64,000 bases of DNA, taken from positions 13,432-77,431 of the forward strand of contig CAKSQL010000010.1 in assembly GCA_934486735.1 (NCBI GenBank), given 5' to 3'. This DNA is from an uncultured Clostridia bacterium. GTDB lineage: Bacteria > Bacillota > Clostridia > UBA1381. Both the position numbers and the translations under genes were made by a program. The notes below the pieces were generated by a model, which saw nothing but the letters and a program-made list of their open reading frames with translations, was not told the origin of the DNA and did not search any database. Shown here piece by piece: positions 1 to 9,142 of this stretch; within the stretch, counting starts at the first letter, position 1; every line of letters begins with the position of its first letter.

Positions 1-14
1 TAAATCAAGGAGAT

Positions 15-953
15 TTGAAAACCCAAAGTATGACCGTGAATTTGATTTTTAAGTATACGGGGGAATATCAGTTGGATTTAAAACAATGTATGCTCTGCCC
101 GAGAAAGTGTGCCGTGGACAGAACGGCAGGCAAGGTTGGATTTTGCAAAATGGATTCAAAGATAAAAGTTGCAAGAGCAGCACTGCATTTTTGGGAAGAG
201 CCATGCATATCCGGGACAAAAGGCTCGGGAACGGTCTTTTTTTCGGGATGCAATTTAAGATGCGTTTTCTGCCAGAATTATAAAATAAGCACACTGTTAT
301 CCGGCAAGATTATAACCGAGTCCGAGCTTGGCAATATTTTTCTCGATTTGGAGTCGCAGGGGGCGCATAATATAAATCTTGTCACGCCAACGCATTTTAT
401 TCCTCAGATAATAAATGCGCTGACAATGGCGAAAAAAAAGGGACTTTCGATTCCGACGGTCTATAACTGCGGCGGCTATGAATCGGTTGACGCGTTGAAA
501 ATGCTTGACGGCATGATTGACATATATCTGCCCGATTTCAAATACTTTGATAACAGATTTGCAAAGGAATATTCATTTGTTTCCGATTATCGGGAATCTG
601 CTCAAAAAGCAATTGCCGAGATGGTGCGTCAGATAGGAAAACCTGTTTTTGATGATGACGGAATTATGAAAAAGGGTGTTATTGTGAGACATTTGCTGCT
701 GCCGGGCTTGTTGTTCGATTCGAAGAAAATTATTGATTATCTTTATAGGACATATGGTGATGATATATGGATAAGCATAATGAACCAATACACTCCGCTT
801 GAGTGGGTTAAGGATATTCAAAGACTCAACAGGAGAGTCAGTGAGGGCTGCTATAATGCTTTGATTGACTATGCGGCGGAGTTGGGTGTGGAAAATGCAT
901 ATATTCAGGAGGGCGGAACGGCAAAGGAAAGCTTTATACCCGATTTTTTCTGA
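15..953 (+). CDS. Radical SAM protein, PflX/pyruvate-formate-lyase-activase-like
   Basis: The protein carries the radical SAM cluster motif CNLRCVFC (CxxxCxxC), preceded by a Cys-rich N-terminus (CMLCPRKC and GFC) typical of the COG1313 PflX-like group. It should bind a 4Fe-4S cluster and cleave S-adenosylmethionine; the substrate is not known for this group and no partner glycyl-radical enzyme lies nearby. Length (about 310 aa) suits the family. The start is uncertain: the listed start is a TTG only 2 nt after AAGGAG, an ATG at 30 is a little far from it, and the frame is open to the left edge, so the gene may begin outside the window. It converges on the polysaccharide deacetylase gene across a shared terminator. 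Confidence 0.85.
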   Translation: MKTQSMTVNLIFKYTGEYQLDLKQCMLCPRKCAVDRTAGKVGFCKMDSKIKVARAALHFWEEPCISGTKGSGTVFFSGCNLRCVFCQNYKISTLLSGKIITESELGNIFLDLESQGAHNINLVTPTHFIPQIINALTMAKKKGLSIPTVYNCGGYESVDALKMLDGMIDIYLPDFKYFDNRFAKEYSFVSDYRESAQKAIAEMVRQIGKPVFDDDGIMKKGVIVRHLLLPGLLFDSKKIIDYLYRTYGDDIWISIMNQYTPLEWVKDIQRLNRRVSEGCYNALIDYAAELGVENAYIQEGGTAKESFIPDFF

Positions 954-965
954 AACAAAAAAAAT

Positions 966-1006
966 AACTCACGCTCGGATTTCTCGTTGCGTGAGTTTGT
1001 TTTTTT
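966..1006. terminator. Bidirectional rho-independent terminator
   Basis: Perfect 9-bp stem AACTCACGC / GCGTGAGTT (966-974 with 989-997) followed by a T-rich run on the plus strand and preceded by an A-tract that serves as the T-run on the minus strand. It lies between two convergent genes. Confidence 0.85.
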
Positions 1007-1014
1007 GAGCCGAA

Positions 1015-1842
1015 TTATTTAAGAACAAGCTGCTGTCCTGCCTCTATCTTAACAGTTTCGCCGTTGATTCTTGCCCATACGTCAATTGCGGACGGGTTGT
1101 ATACAATTGAGCAATCGGCGCTTGTGCGCAGGCTCTTGTATGCAGCGACATAATCATATATTTCAATATTCGTAGCATACCAAATTTCATCATGATTGCC
1201 CATTTTCTCGCAGAATTTTTCTATTGTATCCCAGCTTTGAGTGTTGAAATCAAATTCGTAGCTGTGTCCCCAAAGATAGAACAGCCAGCAGGGACGCAAG
1301 TCGTCTTTAAGTTCGAGAAAACGGTCGGCGAGTTCAAAAAGACGCGGATTGTTGTGATGGCAGGTTGCCGGCATTCTGAGCCAGTCGGTCGGGATATCGA
1401 ACCATTCGGTTGAAGCAGTGGTTCTTGAATATGCAATTCCGCAGGCTTTTAGCGAGTTCACAACATCATCGGAATATGTACCGTAAGGGTATGCCATACC
1501 GCGCACAATTGTTCCGAACATTTTCTCAATCTCACTTCGGTCACGCAGAATTTCTGCGGTTGCATTTACGTTCGGCATACTTTCGAGGAACGGATGCTCC
1601 CAGCCATGTATTGCAACTTCGTTGCCTGATTTGGGATAAAGCTCTAAAATTTGTTTTTTGCTCAATCTGCCATGGTCTGTGGCATCTTCTTCGCCTATGC
1701 ATCCGGCGTTGATATTAAATGTTCCTTTAATACCATACTTTGACATGATTCCGATAAGACGGATATCCTGTGCAACTCCGTCATCGTAGCTGAGTGTGAG
1801 AGCTTTTTGACGGCCCTCGGGAAAACGCATTAACATTCTCAT
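1015..1842 (-). CDS. Polysaccharide deacetylase (NodB-homology) family protein
   Basis: The N-terminal LSYDDGV motif matches the catalytic/metal Asp pair of carbohydrate esterase 4, and HGWEH supplies the two metal-binding histidines of motif 2 (HxxxH). The 275-aa protein has no signal peptide or membrane segment, so it would act in the cytoplasm or on a small acetylated substrate. ATG at 1842 follows GAAAGGAATG at about 10 nt. It is the last gene of the minus-strand purine/Nudix series, with 32 bp to the Nudix gene, so co-transcription is likely. The exact substrate cannot be read from the sequence; some NodB-fold proteins act on non-polysaccharide amides. Confidence 0.8.
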   Translation of the reverse strand: MRMLMRFPEGRQKALTLSYDDGVAQDIRLIGIMSKYGIKGTFNINAGCIGEEDATDHGRLSKKQILELYPKSGNEVAIHGWEHPFLESMPNVNATAEILRDRSEIEKMFGTIVRGMAYPYGTYSDDVVNSLKACGIAYSRTTASTEWFDIPTDWLRMPATCHHNNPRLFELADRFLELKDDLRPCWLFYLWGHSYEFDFNTQSWDTIEKFCEKMGNHDEIWYATNIEIYDYVAAYKSLRTSADCSIVYNPSAIDVWARINGETVKIEAGQQLVLK

Positions 1843-1874
1843 GATTTCAACATTCCTTTCGTTTGGTTTGAAAT

Positions 1875-2408
1875 TTATCCTAAAATTTGCTTTGCGAGCA
1901 ATGCGGCAATTGTGGTTTTTCCGTCATTAATTTTGCCGGAGACGATATCGCACAAAAGCTCGTCAAGGTCTTTTTTTAATATATCCAAAAATTCATCTTC
2001 ATCAAGATGCTGCCCTACAGGAATAAGGTCGGTGGCAAGGTAAAGATGTATGGTTTCGTCACAAAAGCCGGGGGAAGAATAGTAAGCACCGAGAGGGCGG
2101 ATGTTGTTTGCTTTATATCCGACTTCTTCTTCAAGCTCACGTTTTGCCGCAGAAAGAGGATCTTCGCCGTATTCAAGTTTGCCTGCCGGGATTTCAACAA
2201 CGGTTTTATTGAAAGGTTTTCGGAATTGTCTAACTAAAAACACTTTTCTGTCTTTATCAACCGCAATCATACCAACGCCGCCGGGATGCTCCACCAATTC
2301 GCGCGTGGCGGTTTTTCCGTTGGGCAAAATCACGGTATCAACTTTGACATCAATGATTCGGCCGCTGAAAATTTTTTCTGTGGAAATGGTTTTTTCGGTA
2401 AAATCCAT
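1875..2408 (-). CDS. Nudix hydrolase, ADP-ribose pyrophosphatase type
   Basis: A full Nudix box is visible: G, then E six residues on, then RELEEEVGY (GX5EX7REUXEEXGU pattern), in the middle of a 177-aa protein. The preceding VRQFRKPFNKTVVEIPAGK segment is characteristic of the ADP-ribose pyrophosphatase subgroup (NudF/YqkG). It would hydrolyse ADP-ribose to AMP and ribose-5-phosphate. The gene lies 15 bp downstream of purD on the same strand and is probably read with it, which fits a role in nucleotide housekeeping. Specificity within the subgroup is inferred from similarity only. Confidence 0.88.
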   Translation of the reverse strand: MDFTEKTISTEKIFSGRIIDVKVDTVILPNGKTATRELVEHPGGVGMIAVDKDRKVFLVRQFRKPFNKTVVEIPAGKLEYGEDPLSAAKRELEEEVGYKANNIRPLGAYYSSPGFCDETIHLYLATDLIPVGQHLDEDEFLDILKKDLDELLCDIVSGKINDGKTTIAALLAKQILG

Positions 2409-2423
2409 AACGAAACGCTCCTC

Positions 2424-3677
2424 TTATTTTTTTATGCCTATGTCTTTCCGATAATGCACATCGGTAAACGAAACCTTTGAAACATTTTTATAAGCTTTTT
2501 CAATTGCGGCATCGAGATTCTCGGCAACGGCGGTAATGCCCAAAACTCTGCCGCCGGCGGTTAAGAATTTTCCGTTTTCCATTTTTGTTCCCGCGTGGAA
2601 TATATATGCGTCCTTAACCGAGTCAAGTCCCGAAATTTCATAACCGGACTTGTATTTTACGGGGTATCCGCCAGAAGCAAGCACTACGCATACTGCAGCA
2701 TTATCTGCCCATTTTATATCTATGTCGGACAGACGCTCGTCTATGCACGCCTCCATTATATCAACAAGGTCGGTCTCGAGACGGGGGAGAACCACCTGCG
2801 TTTCCGGGTCGCCGAAACGTGCATTGTATTCGATAACCTTTACTCCGTTTGCTGTCATCATAAGACCGAAATACAAAACTCCCTTAAAAGTACGTCCCTC
2901 AGCTACCATGGCATTGATGGTCGGAATAAAGATATTATTCATACATTCTTCGGCAATCTCGGGTGTGTAGAGTTGGCTGGGGGAGAAGGTTCCCATACCG
3001 CCGGTATTTAAACCCTCGTCATTGTCGAATGCTCTTTTATGATCCTGTGCCGACACCATCGGACGAACGGTTTTACCGTCGGTAAATGCAAGTACGGATA
3101 CTTCCGGACCGGTTAAAAATTCCTCGATAACAACGCGGTTTCCGCTGTCTCCAAATTTTTTCTCGTCCATAATCTCGTGAACTCCGGCAATAGCCTCATC
3201 AAGATTTTGCGCGATTATAACGCCCTTGCCGAGAGCCAGCCCCTCAGCCTTGATAACCGCCGGAAAGCTGCCCTTTTTGAGATATTCTATTGCATCGGCA
3301 CTTTTGTCGAACACTTCGTATGCAGCGGTCGGAATGTTGTATTTTTTCATAAGTTCCTTGGAAAATACTTTGCTGCCCTCTATAATTGCCGCATTTTTGC
3401 GCGGACCGAAAGCGCGTATTCCGGCTTTTTCCATTGCATCGACCATTCCGAGAACCAAAGGATCATCGGGAGCGACCATAACGAGGTCTATTTGGTTGTC
3501 CTTTGCAAATTTAACCATGCCGTCGATGTCGCATGCTTTGATATCGACACACTCGGCAAGTTTGGAAATTCCGCCGTTGCCCGGAGCGCAATAGATTTTT
3601 TCGGCCTTTGGCGACTGTGCGATTTTCCATACGATTGTATGCTCTCTGCCGCCGCCGCCGACAACTAAAATTTTCAT
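2424..3677 (-). CDS. purD: Phosphoribosylamine--glycine ligase
   Basis: GARS: ligates glycine to 5-phosphoribosylamine with ATP in step 2 of purine synthesis. The protein begins MKILVVGGGGREHT and shows the ATP-grasp elements of PurD, including EGLALGKGV, the EEFLTGPEVSV strand and YNARFGDPETQ near the metal site. The frame is open further upstream, but ATG at 3677 is the right start: AAAGGA lies about 10 nt before it and the family starts at this residue. The 417-aa length is normal. It is the last pur gene of the cluster, separated from the AICAR transformylase gene by 94 bp holding a long imperfect hairpin. Confidence 0.97.
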   Translation of the reverse strand: MKILVVGGGGREHTIVWKIAQSPKAEKIYCAPGNGGISKLAECVDIKACDIDGMVKFAKDNQIDLVMVAPDDPLVLGMVDAMEKAGIRAFGPRKNAAIIEGSKVFSKELMKKYNIPTAAYEVFDKSADAIEYLKKGSFPAVIKAEGLALGKGVIIAQNLDEAIAGVHEIMDEKKFGDSGNRVVIEEFLTGPEVSVLAFTDGKTVRPMVSAQDHKRAFDNDEGLNTGGMGTFSPSQLYTPEIAEECMNNIFIPTINAMVAEGRTFKGVLYFGLMMTANGVKVIEYNARFGDPETQVVLPRLETDLVDIMEACIDERLSDIDIKWADNAAVCVVLASGGYPVKYKSGYEISGLDSVKDAYIFHAGTKMENGKFLTAGGRVLGITAVAENLDAAIEKAYKNVSKVSFTDVHYRKDIGIKK

Positions 3678-3706
3678 ATCGGTAAGTCCTTTCTTGAAAA
3701 CAGGGG

Positions 3707-3758
3707 GTGAAAATGCTTGTAACAACAATATGTTTTATTATTACAAGCGTATTTTCAC
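3707..3758. other. Long imperfect hairpin in the AICAR transformylase-purD spacer
   Basis: GTGAAAAT plus GCTTGTAA (3707-3722) pair with TTACAAGC and ATTTTCAC (3741-3748, 3751-3758), interrupted by a 2-nt bulge; 16 bp in all. No strong T-run follows on the minus-strand transcript, so this is more likely an mRNA processing, stability or weak attenuation element than a full terminator. Confidence 0.5.
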
Positions 3759-3771
3759 AGCCCGTTGTATA

Positions 3772-4947
3772 TTAATGATGGAATAATCTTATTCCGGTAA
3801 ATGCCATTGCCATGTTGTATTTGTTGCAGGTTTCGATAACATTGTCGTCCCTTATCGAGCCGCCCGGCTGAGCGATAACCGTAACGCCTGACTTGTGCGC
3901 GCGTTCGATATTGTCGCCGAAAGGGAAGAATGCGTCCGAGCCGAGTGCAACATCGGTATTTTTCGAAAGCCATTCGCGCTGTTCTTCCTTTGTGAACACT
4001 TCCGGCTTGACTTTAAAAATATTCTCCCATGCTCCGTCTTTTAATACATCCATATATTCATCCGAAATGTATATATCGATTGCATTGTCGCGGTCGGCGC
4101 GCCGGATATTATCGACAAATTGAAGTCCCAAAACTTTTGGCGATTGTCTCAGCCACCAGATATCAGCTTTGTTGCCTGCAAGACGTGTGCAATGTATTCT
4201 CGACTGCTGTCCTGCACCGATTCCTATTGCCTGTCCGTCCTTGACATAGCATACGCTGTTCGATTGGGTGTATTTAAGGGTAATCAGCGAGATGAGAAGA
4301 TTTCTCTTATCCTCATCGGACATTGATTTGTTTTCGGTAACGATTTCCGAAAGCAGAGAATTGTTTATGTCAAGTTCGTTTCTGCCCTGCTCGAAAGTGA
4401 TGCCGAAAACGTCCTTTGTTTCAACCGGTGCGGGGATATAATTTTCATCTATCTTTATGATATTATATGTCCCTTTTCTCTTGGATTTAAGTATTTCCAA
4501 AGCTTCGGGAGTATAGTCCGGAGCGATAATTCCGTCCGAAACCTCGCGCTGAATCATCTTTGCGGTCGGAACATCGCAGCAATCCGAAAGTGCGATAAAA
4601 TCTCCGTAAGAGGACATTCTGTCTGCGCCTCTTGCACGCGCATATGCACATGCGAGCGGAGAAAATTCGTTTAAATCATCAACAAAATATATTTTTTTCA
4701 ATGTATCCGATAATTCAAGTCCTACCGCTGCTCCGGCAGGAGAAACATGCTTAAATGAAGTCGCAGCAGGAAGACCGGTTGCTTTTTTCAGTTCCTTTAC
4801 AAGCTGCCAGCCGTTAAAGGCATCCAAAAGATTTATATATCCCGGTTTCCCGTTCAATACTTCAATCGGAAGTTCGCCGTTTTTCATAAAGATTCTCGAC
4901 GGCTTTTGATTGGGATTACATCCGTATTTTAATTGCATTTCTTTCAT
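3772..4947 (-). CDS. Stand-alone AICAR formyltransferase (PurH C-terminal-type)
   Basis: This 391-aa protein covers only the AICAR transformylase part of PurH: it starts MKEMQLKYGCNPNQKP and contains ATSFKHVSPAGAA, the YTQSNSVCY strand and GIGAGQQSRI, all conserved in that domain. The MGS-like IMP cyclohydrolase domain of bifunctional PurH is absent. It transfers a formyl group from 10-formyl-THF to AICAR. ATG at 4947 follows AGAGGTG at 9 nt; an in-frame GTG at 4959 overlaps that site and is not the start. The missing cyclohydrolase is supplied by the PurO-type gene immediately upstream (20 bp gap), so the pair together completes IMP synthesis. Confidence 0.93.
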   Translation of the reverse strand: MKEMQLKYGCNPNQKPSRIFMKNGELPIEVLNGKPGYINLLDAFNGWQLVKELKKATGLPAATSFKHVSPAGAAVGLELSDTLKKIYFVDDLNEFSPLACAYARARGADRMSSYGDFIALSDCCDVPTAKMIQREVSDGIIAPDYTPEALEILKSKRKGTYNIIKIDENYIPAPVETKDVFGITFEQGRNELDINNSLLSEIVTENKSMSDEDKRNLLISLITLKYTQSNSVCYVKDGQAIGIGAGQQSRIHCTRLAGNKADIWWLRQSPKVLGLQFVDNIRRADRDNAIDIYISDEYMDVLKDGAWENIFKVKPEVFTKEEQREWLSKNTDVALGSDAFFPFGDNIERAHKSGVTVIAQPGGSIRDDNVIETCNKYNMAMAFTGIRLFHH

Positions 4948-4967
4948 TTGATACAGCACCTCTTTTC

Positions 4968-5681
4968 TTACTTGTTTTTGTTGATTATTCTCGATTCGGT
5001 TTTGCCTGTTTTCAAATTGATAAATCTGACAAAAAGCGAAACCTTGTTTTCTTCATTCAAGGCATTCCAGATTTTATCCGCAAACTCATCAATAGTTCCG
5101 CTTATTCCCACAAGTTTAGGCTCGCCCTCGAAGCTTGGCAGGGGTTCGGAATCGCATTTGTATGTATGAATAAAGTGTCCCTCGCCGGCAATAGGATGTT
5201 TATAGGAAAATGTATAACGCTGACAGCTTGCGGGATTTCCGTTCGCGCTTTTTAAAATTGACAGTGCATAGTTAAAGTCATTTTCCTTGGTTTTTAAAAT
5301 TCCCGATATTCTCGGTGTGTAGTTCGGAGCGTCCGGCTCGAATTTACGTGTTCTGAGTGCCTGCTCAAAGGTGAGCTGCTGATTCATAAGCTTGTAGATT
5401 GTATCGGTCTGATCACCGTTAGTGACAATGGTTTTGTTGCCGAGAACTCGTACCGGAGAATATATAATAAGAGACGGGTCTTCAAGCTTTGATTCATCAA
5501 AAGCTTGAGTTTTTATTCCGTCACCGTCCTCAACGAAGATGCGATTGCGGCTGTTGGAGCTTCTGCCCATAATAAAATATGCCGTAACTGCATTTTCGCC
5601 GTCGTCTGATTTACCGATTATAATTCCTCTGCCGGGATATGAATTTTCAGATAATTCCTTTTTTAAACACAGCTTTTCCAT
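4968..5681 (-). CDS. purO: IMP cyclohydrolase, PurO (archaeal) type
   Basis: The 237-aa product resembles the PurO-type IMP cyclohydrolase-like family (Ntn-hydrolase fold) with an N-terminal YPGRGIIIGKSDDG segment, AYFIMGRSSNSRNR and a RKFEPDAPNYTPRISG stretch, all family hallmarks. It closes FAICAR to IMP. The frame continues upstream into purN, but ATG at 5681 has AAAGGA 9 nt before it and fits the family N-terminus. The gene begins 2 bp after the purN stop and ends 20 bp before the stand-alone AICAR transformylase, so context strongly supports the role. Assignment rests on recognised motifs and context rather than on an alignment. Confidence 0.85.
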   Translation of the reverse strand: MEKLCLKKELSENSYPGRGIIIGKSDDGENAVTAYFIMGRSSNSRNRIFVEDGDGIKTQAFDESKLEDPSLIIYSPVRVLGNKTIVTNGDQTDTIYKLMNQQLTFEQALRTRKFEPDAPNYTPRISGILKTKENDFNYALSILKSANGNPASCQRYTFSYKHPIAGEGHFIHTYKCDSEPLPSFEGEPKLVGISGTIDEFADKIWNALNEENKVSLFVRFINLKTGKTESRIINKNK

Positions 5682-5683
5682 AA

Positions 5684-6295
5684 TCAATTTCCTTTCTTTA
5701 ATTTGCCCGAGCAAAACATTTCGGCAGCTTCGGGCAGTATCTTCCATTCAGCTTCTTCCATAACTCTTTTTTGCAGAATTTCGGGTGTGTCGCCGTCCTT
5801 TATATATACGGCTTGTTGAAGTATTATTTTCCCTCCGTCGGTAACTTCATTTACAAAATGAACTGTCGCACCGGTCACCTTTACTCCGTAATCGAGCGCA
5901 GCCCTGTGAACCTTAAGTCCGTAAAAGCCGTCGCCGCAGAAAGAGGGAATAAGGGAGGGGTGAACGTTGATTATCCTGTCTTTGTATTCCGACAAAAGCT
6001 CGCCGGTGAGTATGGACAAAAAGCCTGCAAGCACAACGAGGTCAATGTCGTTTTCTTTGAGTGTTTTACATATTGTGCGGCAAAATTCCGAACGGTCGCC
6101 GAAATCCTTTTTCAGAATAACGCATGTGTCGATACCGTTTTTCTTTGCACGTTCAAGCGCGTATGCATCAGCATTGTCCGATATAACGAGCGAAATTTTT
6201 CCGCTTTTTATCACTCCGCTTTTTTCGGCATCGATTAAGGCTTGCAGATTCGTACCGCCGCCCGAAACCAAAACCGCTATTTTTTTCTTTTCCAT
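5684..6295 (-). CDS. purN: Phosphoribosylglycinamide formyltransferase (GART)
   Basis: Folate-dependent GAR transformylase. Visible motifs are VLVSGGGTNLQAL at the N-terminus, INVHPSLIPSF carrying the catalytic Asn and His, and VHFVNEVTDGG with the catalytic Asp. The 203-aa length is typical. It lies 18 bp downstream of purM and 2 bp upstream of purO, so translation is probably coupled. Confidence 0.97.
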   Translation of the reverse strand: MEKKKIAVLVSGGGTNLQALIDAEKSGVIKSGKISLVISDNADAYALERAKKNGIDTCVILKKDFGDRSEFCRTICKTLKENDIDLVVLAGFLSILTGELLSEYKDRIINVHPSLIPSFCGDGFYGLKVHRAALDYGVKVTGATVHFVNEVTDGGKIILQQAVYIKDGDTPEILQKRVMEEAEWKILPEAAEMFCSGKLKKGN

Positions 6296-6313
6296 GTTAA
6301 TCCTCGCAGTCTT

Positions 6314-7348
6314 TTATATAATGTCAACACCGTTTTCGCCGTCGGTCAGCTCGCCTATGATATAAGCCTTTTCGCCGTTTTCTGCAAGACATTTCAAGGC
6401 AGCGTCCGCCTTTTCTGCATCGACTGCGGCAATCATCCCGATACCCATGTTGAAAGTATTGTACATATCATGTTCGGAAAGCTGCGCAAGCGACTGCATC
6501 ATATCAAATACCGGAAGCACGTCCCAGCTGCCTTTGTTTATACGTGCGCGCAGATTCTCGGGAAGCATACGCGGAATGTTTTCGATAAATCCGCCGCCGG
6601 TGATATGCGAAACTGTATGTATTCCAACATTTTCAATCAAAGAAAGCAACGGCTTTACATATATTTTTGTCGGAGTCAAAAGCTCCTCGCCGATTGTTTT
6701 GCCAAGCTCGTCCGAGTGCATTGAAAGCCGCTTTTCCGCACCCTCGTCATTAAGATTGAAGATTTTTCTCACCAGTGAATAGCCGTTTGAATGTATTCCG
6801 GAGGAGGCGATTCCGATAAGGACGTCACCCTTTTTTGCGCGCTTTCCGTCTGTGATTTTGTCCTTTTCCACAATTCCGACCGAAAATCCGGCAAGGTCGT
6901 ATTCGTCAACGGGATAAAATCCGGGCATTTCGGCAGTTTCGCCGCCGACAAGCGCGCAGCCTGCAAGCACGCAGCCGTCCGCAACGCCTTTCACTATTTT
7001 GCTTATCTTCTCGGGATGATTTTTCCCGACAGCGAGATAGTCCAAAAAGAAAAGCGGCTTTGCACCCGAGCATGCAACGTCGTTGACGCACATTGCAACA
7101 CAGTCCTGACCGATTGTATCGTGCTTATCGCACAAAAATGCCACTCTGAGTTTTGTTCCGACACCGTCCGTACCCGAAACCAGTACCGGGTTTTCGTAGC
7201 CTTTGGGAACCTCAAACAGACCGCCGAAACCGCCTATTCCGCCGAGAACTCCGTTTATAAATGTTCTTTTCACATCGTTTTTTATAAGTCTGACCGACTC
7301 ATATCCTGCCTCAACGTCAACACCGGCGTTTTTGTATGCTTCACCCAT
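6314..7348 (-). CDS. purM: Phosphoribosylformylglycinamidine cyclo-ligase (AIR synthetase)
   Basis: PurM closes the imidazole ring of FGAM with ATP. The 344-aa protein shows [13 protein letters not shown], the nucleotide-loop [29 protein letters not shown] and [13 protein letters not shown], all standard for the family, and the C-terminal [13 protein letters not shown]. The start ATG at 7348 fits the family N-terminus (YKNAGVD). It sits 14 bp downstream of purE in the same operon. Confidence 0.98.
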   Translation of the reverse strand: MGEAYKNAGVDVEAGYESVRLIKNDVKRTFINGVLGGIGGFGGLFEVPKGYENPVLVSGTDGVGTKLRVAFLCDKHDTIGQDCVAMCVNDVACSGAKPLFFLDYLAVGKNHPEKISKIVKGVADGCVLAGCALVGGETAEMPGFYPVDEYDLAGFSVGIVEKDKITDGKRAKKGDVLIGIASSGIHSNGYSLVRKIFNLNDEGAEKRLSMHSDELGKTIGEELLTPTKIYVKPLLSLIENVGIHTVSHITGGGFIENIPRMLPENLRARINKGSWDVLPVFDMMQSLAQLSEHDMYNTFNMGIGMIAAVDAEKADAALKCLAENGEKAYIIGELTDGENGVDII

Positions 7349-7362
7349 TTTTGTATCCTCCT

Positions 7363-7860
7363 CTAAAGTGATTTTGCAATTTCTTCGATTTTTTTATCCT
7401 TTTCAAGGACTTCTTTTTCCATGTCGGCTTTGAATTCTTTCAGCATATCTTTCAGATAATCGTGCTTTAAAGAGAGTATCTGAGCCGCAAGAATCGCAGC
7501 GTTTTCGCCGCCGTCAATTGCAACGGTTGCAACGGGGATTCCTTTCGGCATCTGAACCATGGATAAGAGCGAATCGAGTCCGTCCATGGTCGATGATTTT
7601 ATCGGTATGCCGATAACCGGTAGAATGGTAAATGCAGCTAAAACTCCGCCGAGGTGTGCCGCTTTCCCGGCAGCTGCGATTATAACCTCGATGCCCTCGG
7701 CCTCCGCATTTTTGGCAAAGCTTTCCGCCTCCGACGGGGTACGGTGTGCCGAGATGACGCGTACCTCTGTTTCTATTTTGAATTTTTTCAGTACAGCAAT
7801 GCAGCCTTTGAGTTTGTCAAAATCCGAATCGCTGCCCATGATGAGCGCCGCTTTTGGCAT
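7363..7860 (-). CDS. purE: N5-carboxyaminoimidazole ribonucleotide mutase, class I PurE
   Basis: GSDSD near the N-terminus, ISAHRTP and [10 protein letters not shown] are the substrate-binding loops of class I PurE, which interconverts N5-CAIR and CAIR. The 165-aa length is normal, with a Lys/Glu-rich tail. ATG at 7860 follows AAAGGA at 10 nt. A purK partner, normally needed with class I PurE, is not in the window, nor are purF, purL, purC or purB. The gene lies 49 bp downstream of the AEC permease gene, too short a gap for a purine riboswitch. Confidence 0.97.
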   Translation of the reverse strand: MPKAALIMGSDSDFDKLKGCIAVLKKFKIETEVRVISAHRTPSEAESFAKNAEAEGIEVIIAAAGKAAHLGGVLAAFTILPVIGIPIKSSTMDGLDSLLSMVQMPKGIPVATVAIDGGENAAILAAQILSLKHDYLKDMLKEFKADMEKEVLEKDKKIEEIAKSL

Positions 7861-7909
7861 GTCAAATCAGTCCTTTCCTAAAATGTTTATAATCCAGCAA
7901 TTGCAAAAT

Positions 7910-8860
7910 TTACATTTTCCAATTACTTAGTAAATAATATATAAAAGGCATAGTCAAAAGTCCTGCTAAGGTGGTTATGAAAATGCCCTTTACAACGTAC
8001 TCGGTGTCGCCGCCGTATTCCTTGGACAGAATCGAGATTATCGTCTGCGACGGAACAGCCGTCTGCATAATAATCACGCCCTCAACCAACGGGTCCGTGG
8101 GAATGTGCCGCATAACAAATATAAGAAAAACAGGCATAAGTATCATCTTGAACAATACCACAAAGAATATCGGAGCGGATTTTAATATTTTGATAAAATT
8201 CACTTCGGCAAGAGTACCGCCTATAAAAATCATTGAAAGATATATTGTCGTTCCGCCGATTCCATTTGTAATCTCATAGAGAATACCGGTTGGGCGAAGT
8301 TTGAAAATAAGCAGTATAAACGAAATTAAAAATGCCGCAGTCGGAGGACTGAAACAGTTTTTTAAAGTCTCGGAGCATGTCGGCTTTTTGCCGCCGCCCA
8401 AAGCGGACAGACGCCAAACCACCAAAGTCCACACAAGAATATCGTTGACAAAAGCGTAAAGCGCGGCATAAAAAAGACCGCTGTCACCGTAGAGCGATTG
8501 AACTATCGGATAGCCGATAAAGCTGACATTTCCGAAAGCGGTGAGACATCGGTGAATCAAGGCTGTTTCGGGCGGAAAGTGCAAAAGCTTTGTGACCGCC
8601 GTCCCGATGAGATAAAGTACACCGATTACGATAAGCGCGGCGGCAATGACAAAAAGTGAGTTTTTAATTCTTGCCGCGTCCGGTTCGACCTGTGTGAGCG
8701 AACTTATTATCATGAGTGGCAGAGTGATTTTCACAATGAATTTCGAAAGCATATTTTTCATATCAACCGACAGATATCCCGTTCCGACGGCAAGCGCCCC
8801 TATCCCTATCATGCATGCGAGAAGTATAATGTTGTGCGATATGATTGAAAAGCCTTCCAA
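7910..8860 (-). CDS. AEC (auxin efflux carrier) family permease
   Basis: A hydrophobic 316-aa protein with about ten membrane segments, an N-terminal MIGIGALAVGTGYLS helix, the IVKITLPLMIISSL helix and the symmetric second half ending IFITTLAGLLTMPFIYYLL, as in AEC-family carriers (organic anion or amino-acid exporters such as MleP/YfdV). The likely start is TTG at 8860, which has AGAGGA 9 nt upstream; an in-frame TTG at 8878 would place that site inside the coding region. It is the promoter-proximal gene of the purine cluster, so it may export a related metabolite, but the substrate is unknown. Confidence 0.8.
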   Translation of the reverse strand: MEGFSIISHNIILLACMIGIGALAVGTGYLSVDMKNMLSKFIVKITLPLMIISSLTQVEPDAARIKNSLFVIAAALIVIGVLYLIGTAVTKLLHFPPETALIHRCLTAFGNVSFIGYPIVQSLYGDSGLFYAALYAFVNDILVWTLVVWRLSALGGGKKPTCSETLKNCFSPPTAAFLISFILLIFKLRPTGILYEITNGIGGTTIYLSMIFIGGTLAEVNFIKILKSAPIFFVVLFKMILMPVFLIFVMRHIPTDPLVEGVIIMQTAVPSQTIISILSKEYGGDTEYVVKGIFITTLAGLLTMPFIYYLLSNWKM

Positions 8861-9065
8861 AACAAAACGTCCTCTCAAATATAATTATAAATACATTATA
8901 TACTAAAAAGGTTCTCCAAAAAAGAACAAATTGTCTTATTTTTCATTTTTCTACTTTTTAACGTTTTATTGTTTAAAAATCAATCTTTGATTTGTTCAAT
9001 TTGTCCCAAGAACGGGGACGGAACATCTGAGTTTTGTAATTTTTAAAAAAATTTGCAAAATCGGG

Positions 9066-9094
9066 TTGTAATTTTTGCAAAAATAAGATATAAT
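9066..9094 (+). promoter_or_regulatory. Sigma-A promoter of cysE-cysS-mrnC
   Basis: TTGTAA at 9066-9071 and TATAAT at 9089-9094, spaced exactly 17 bp, with a predicted transcription start near 9101 and a leader of about 90 nt. Confidence 0.85.
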
Positions 9095-9142
9095 TGACTA
9101 TGTATTGTTGGGTTGGTGATTATAAAACATAAATTTCACAGT

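Noticed and set aside
9003..9019. Mobile-element remnant (GTCCC/GGGAC dyad)
   Set aside because: A short dyad alone; no transposase, target duplication or second copy in the window.
7861..9065. Purine or guanine riboswitch before the pur genes
   Set aside because: Neither the 49-bp purE gap nor the region upstream of the permease shows the conserved junction sequences.
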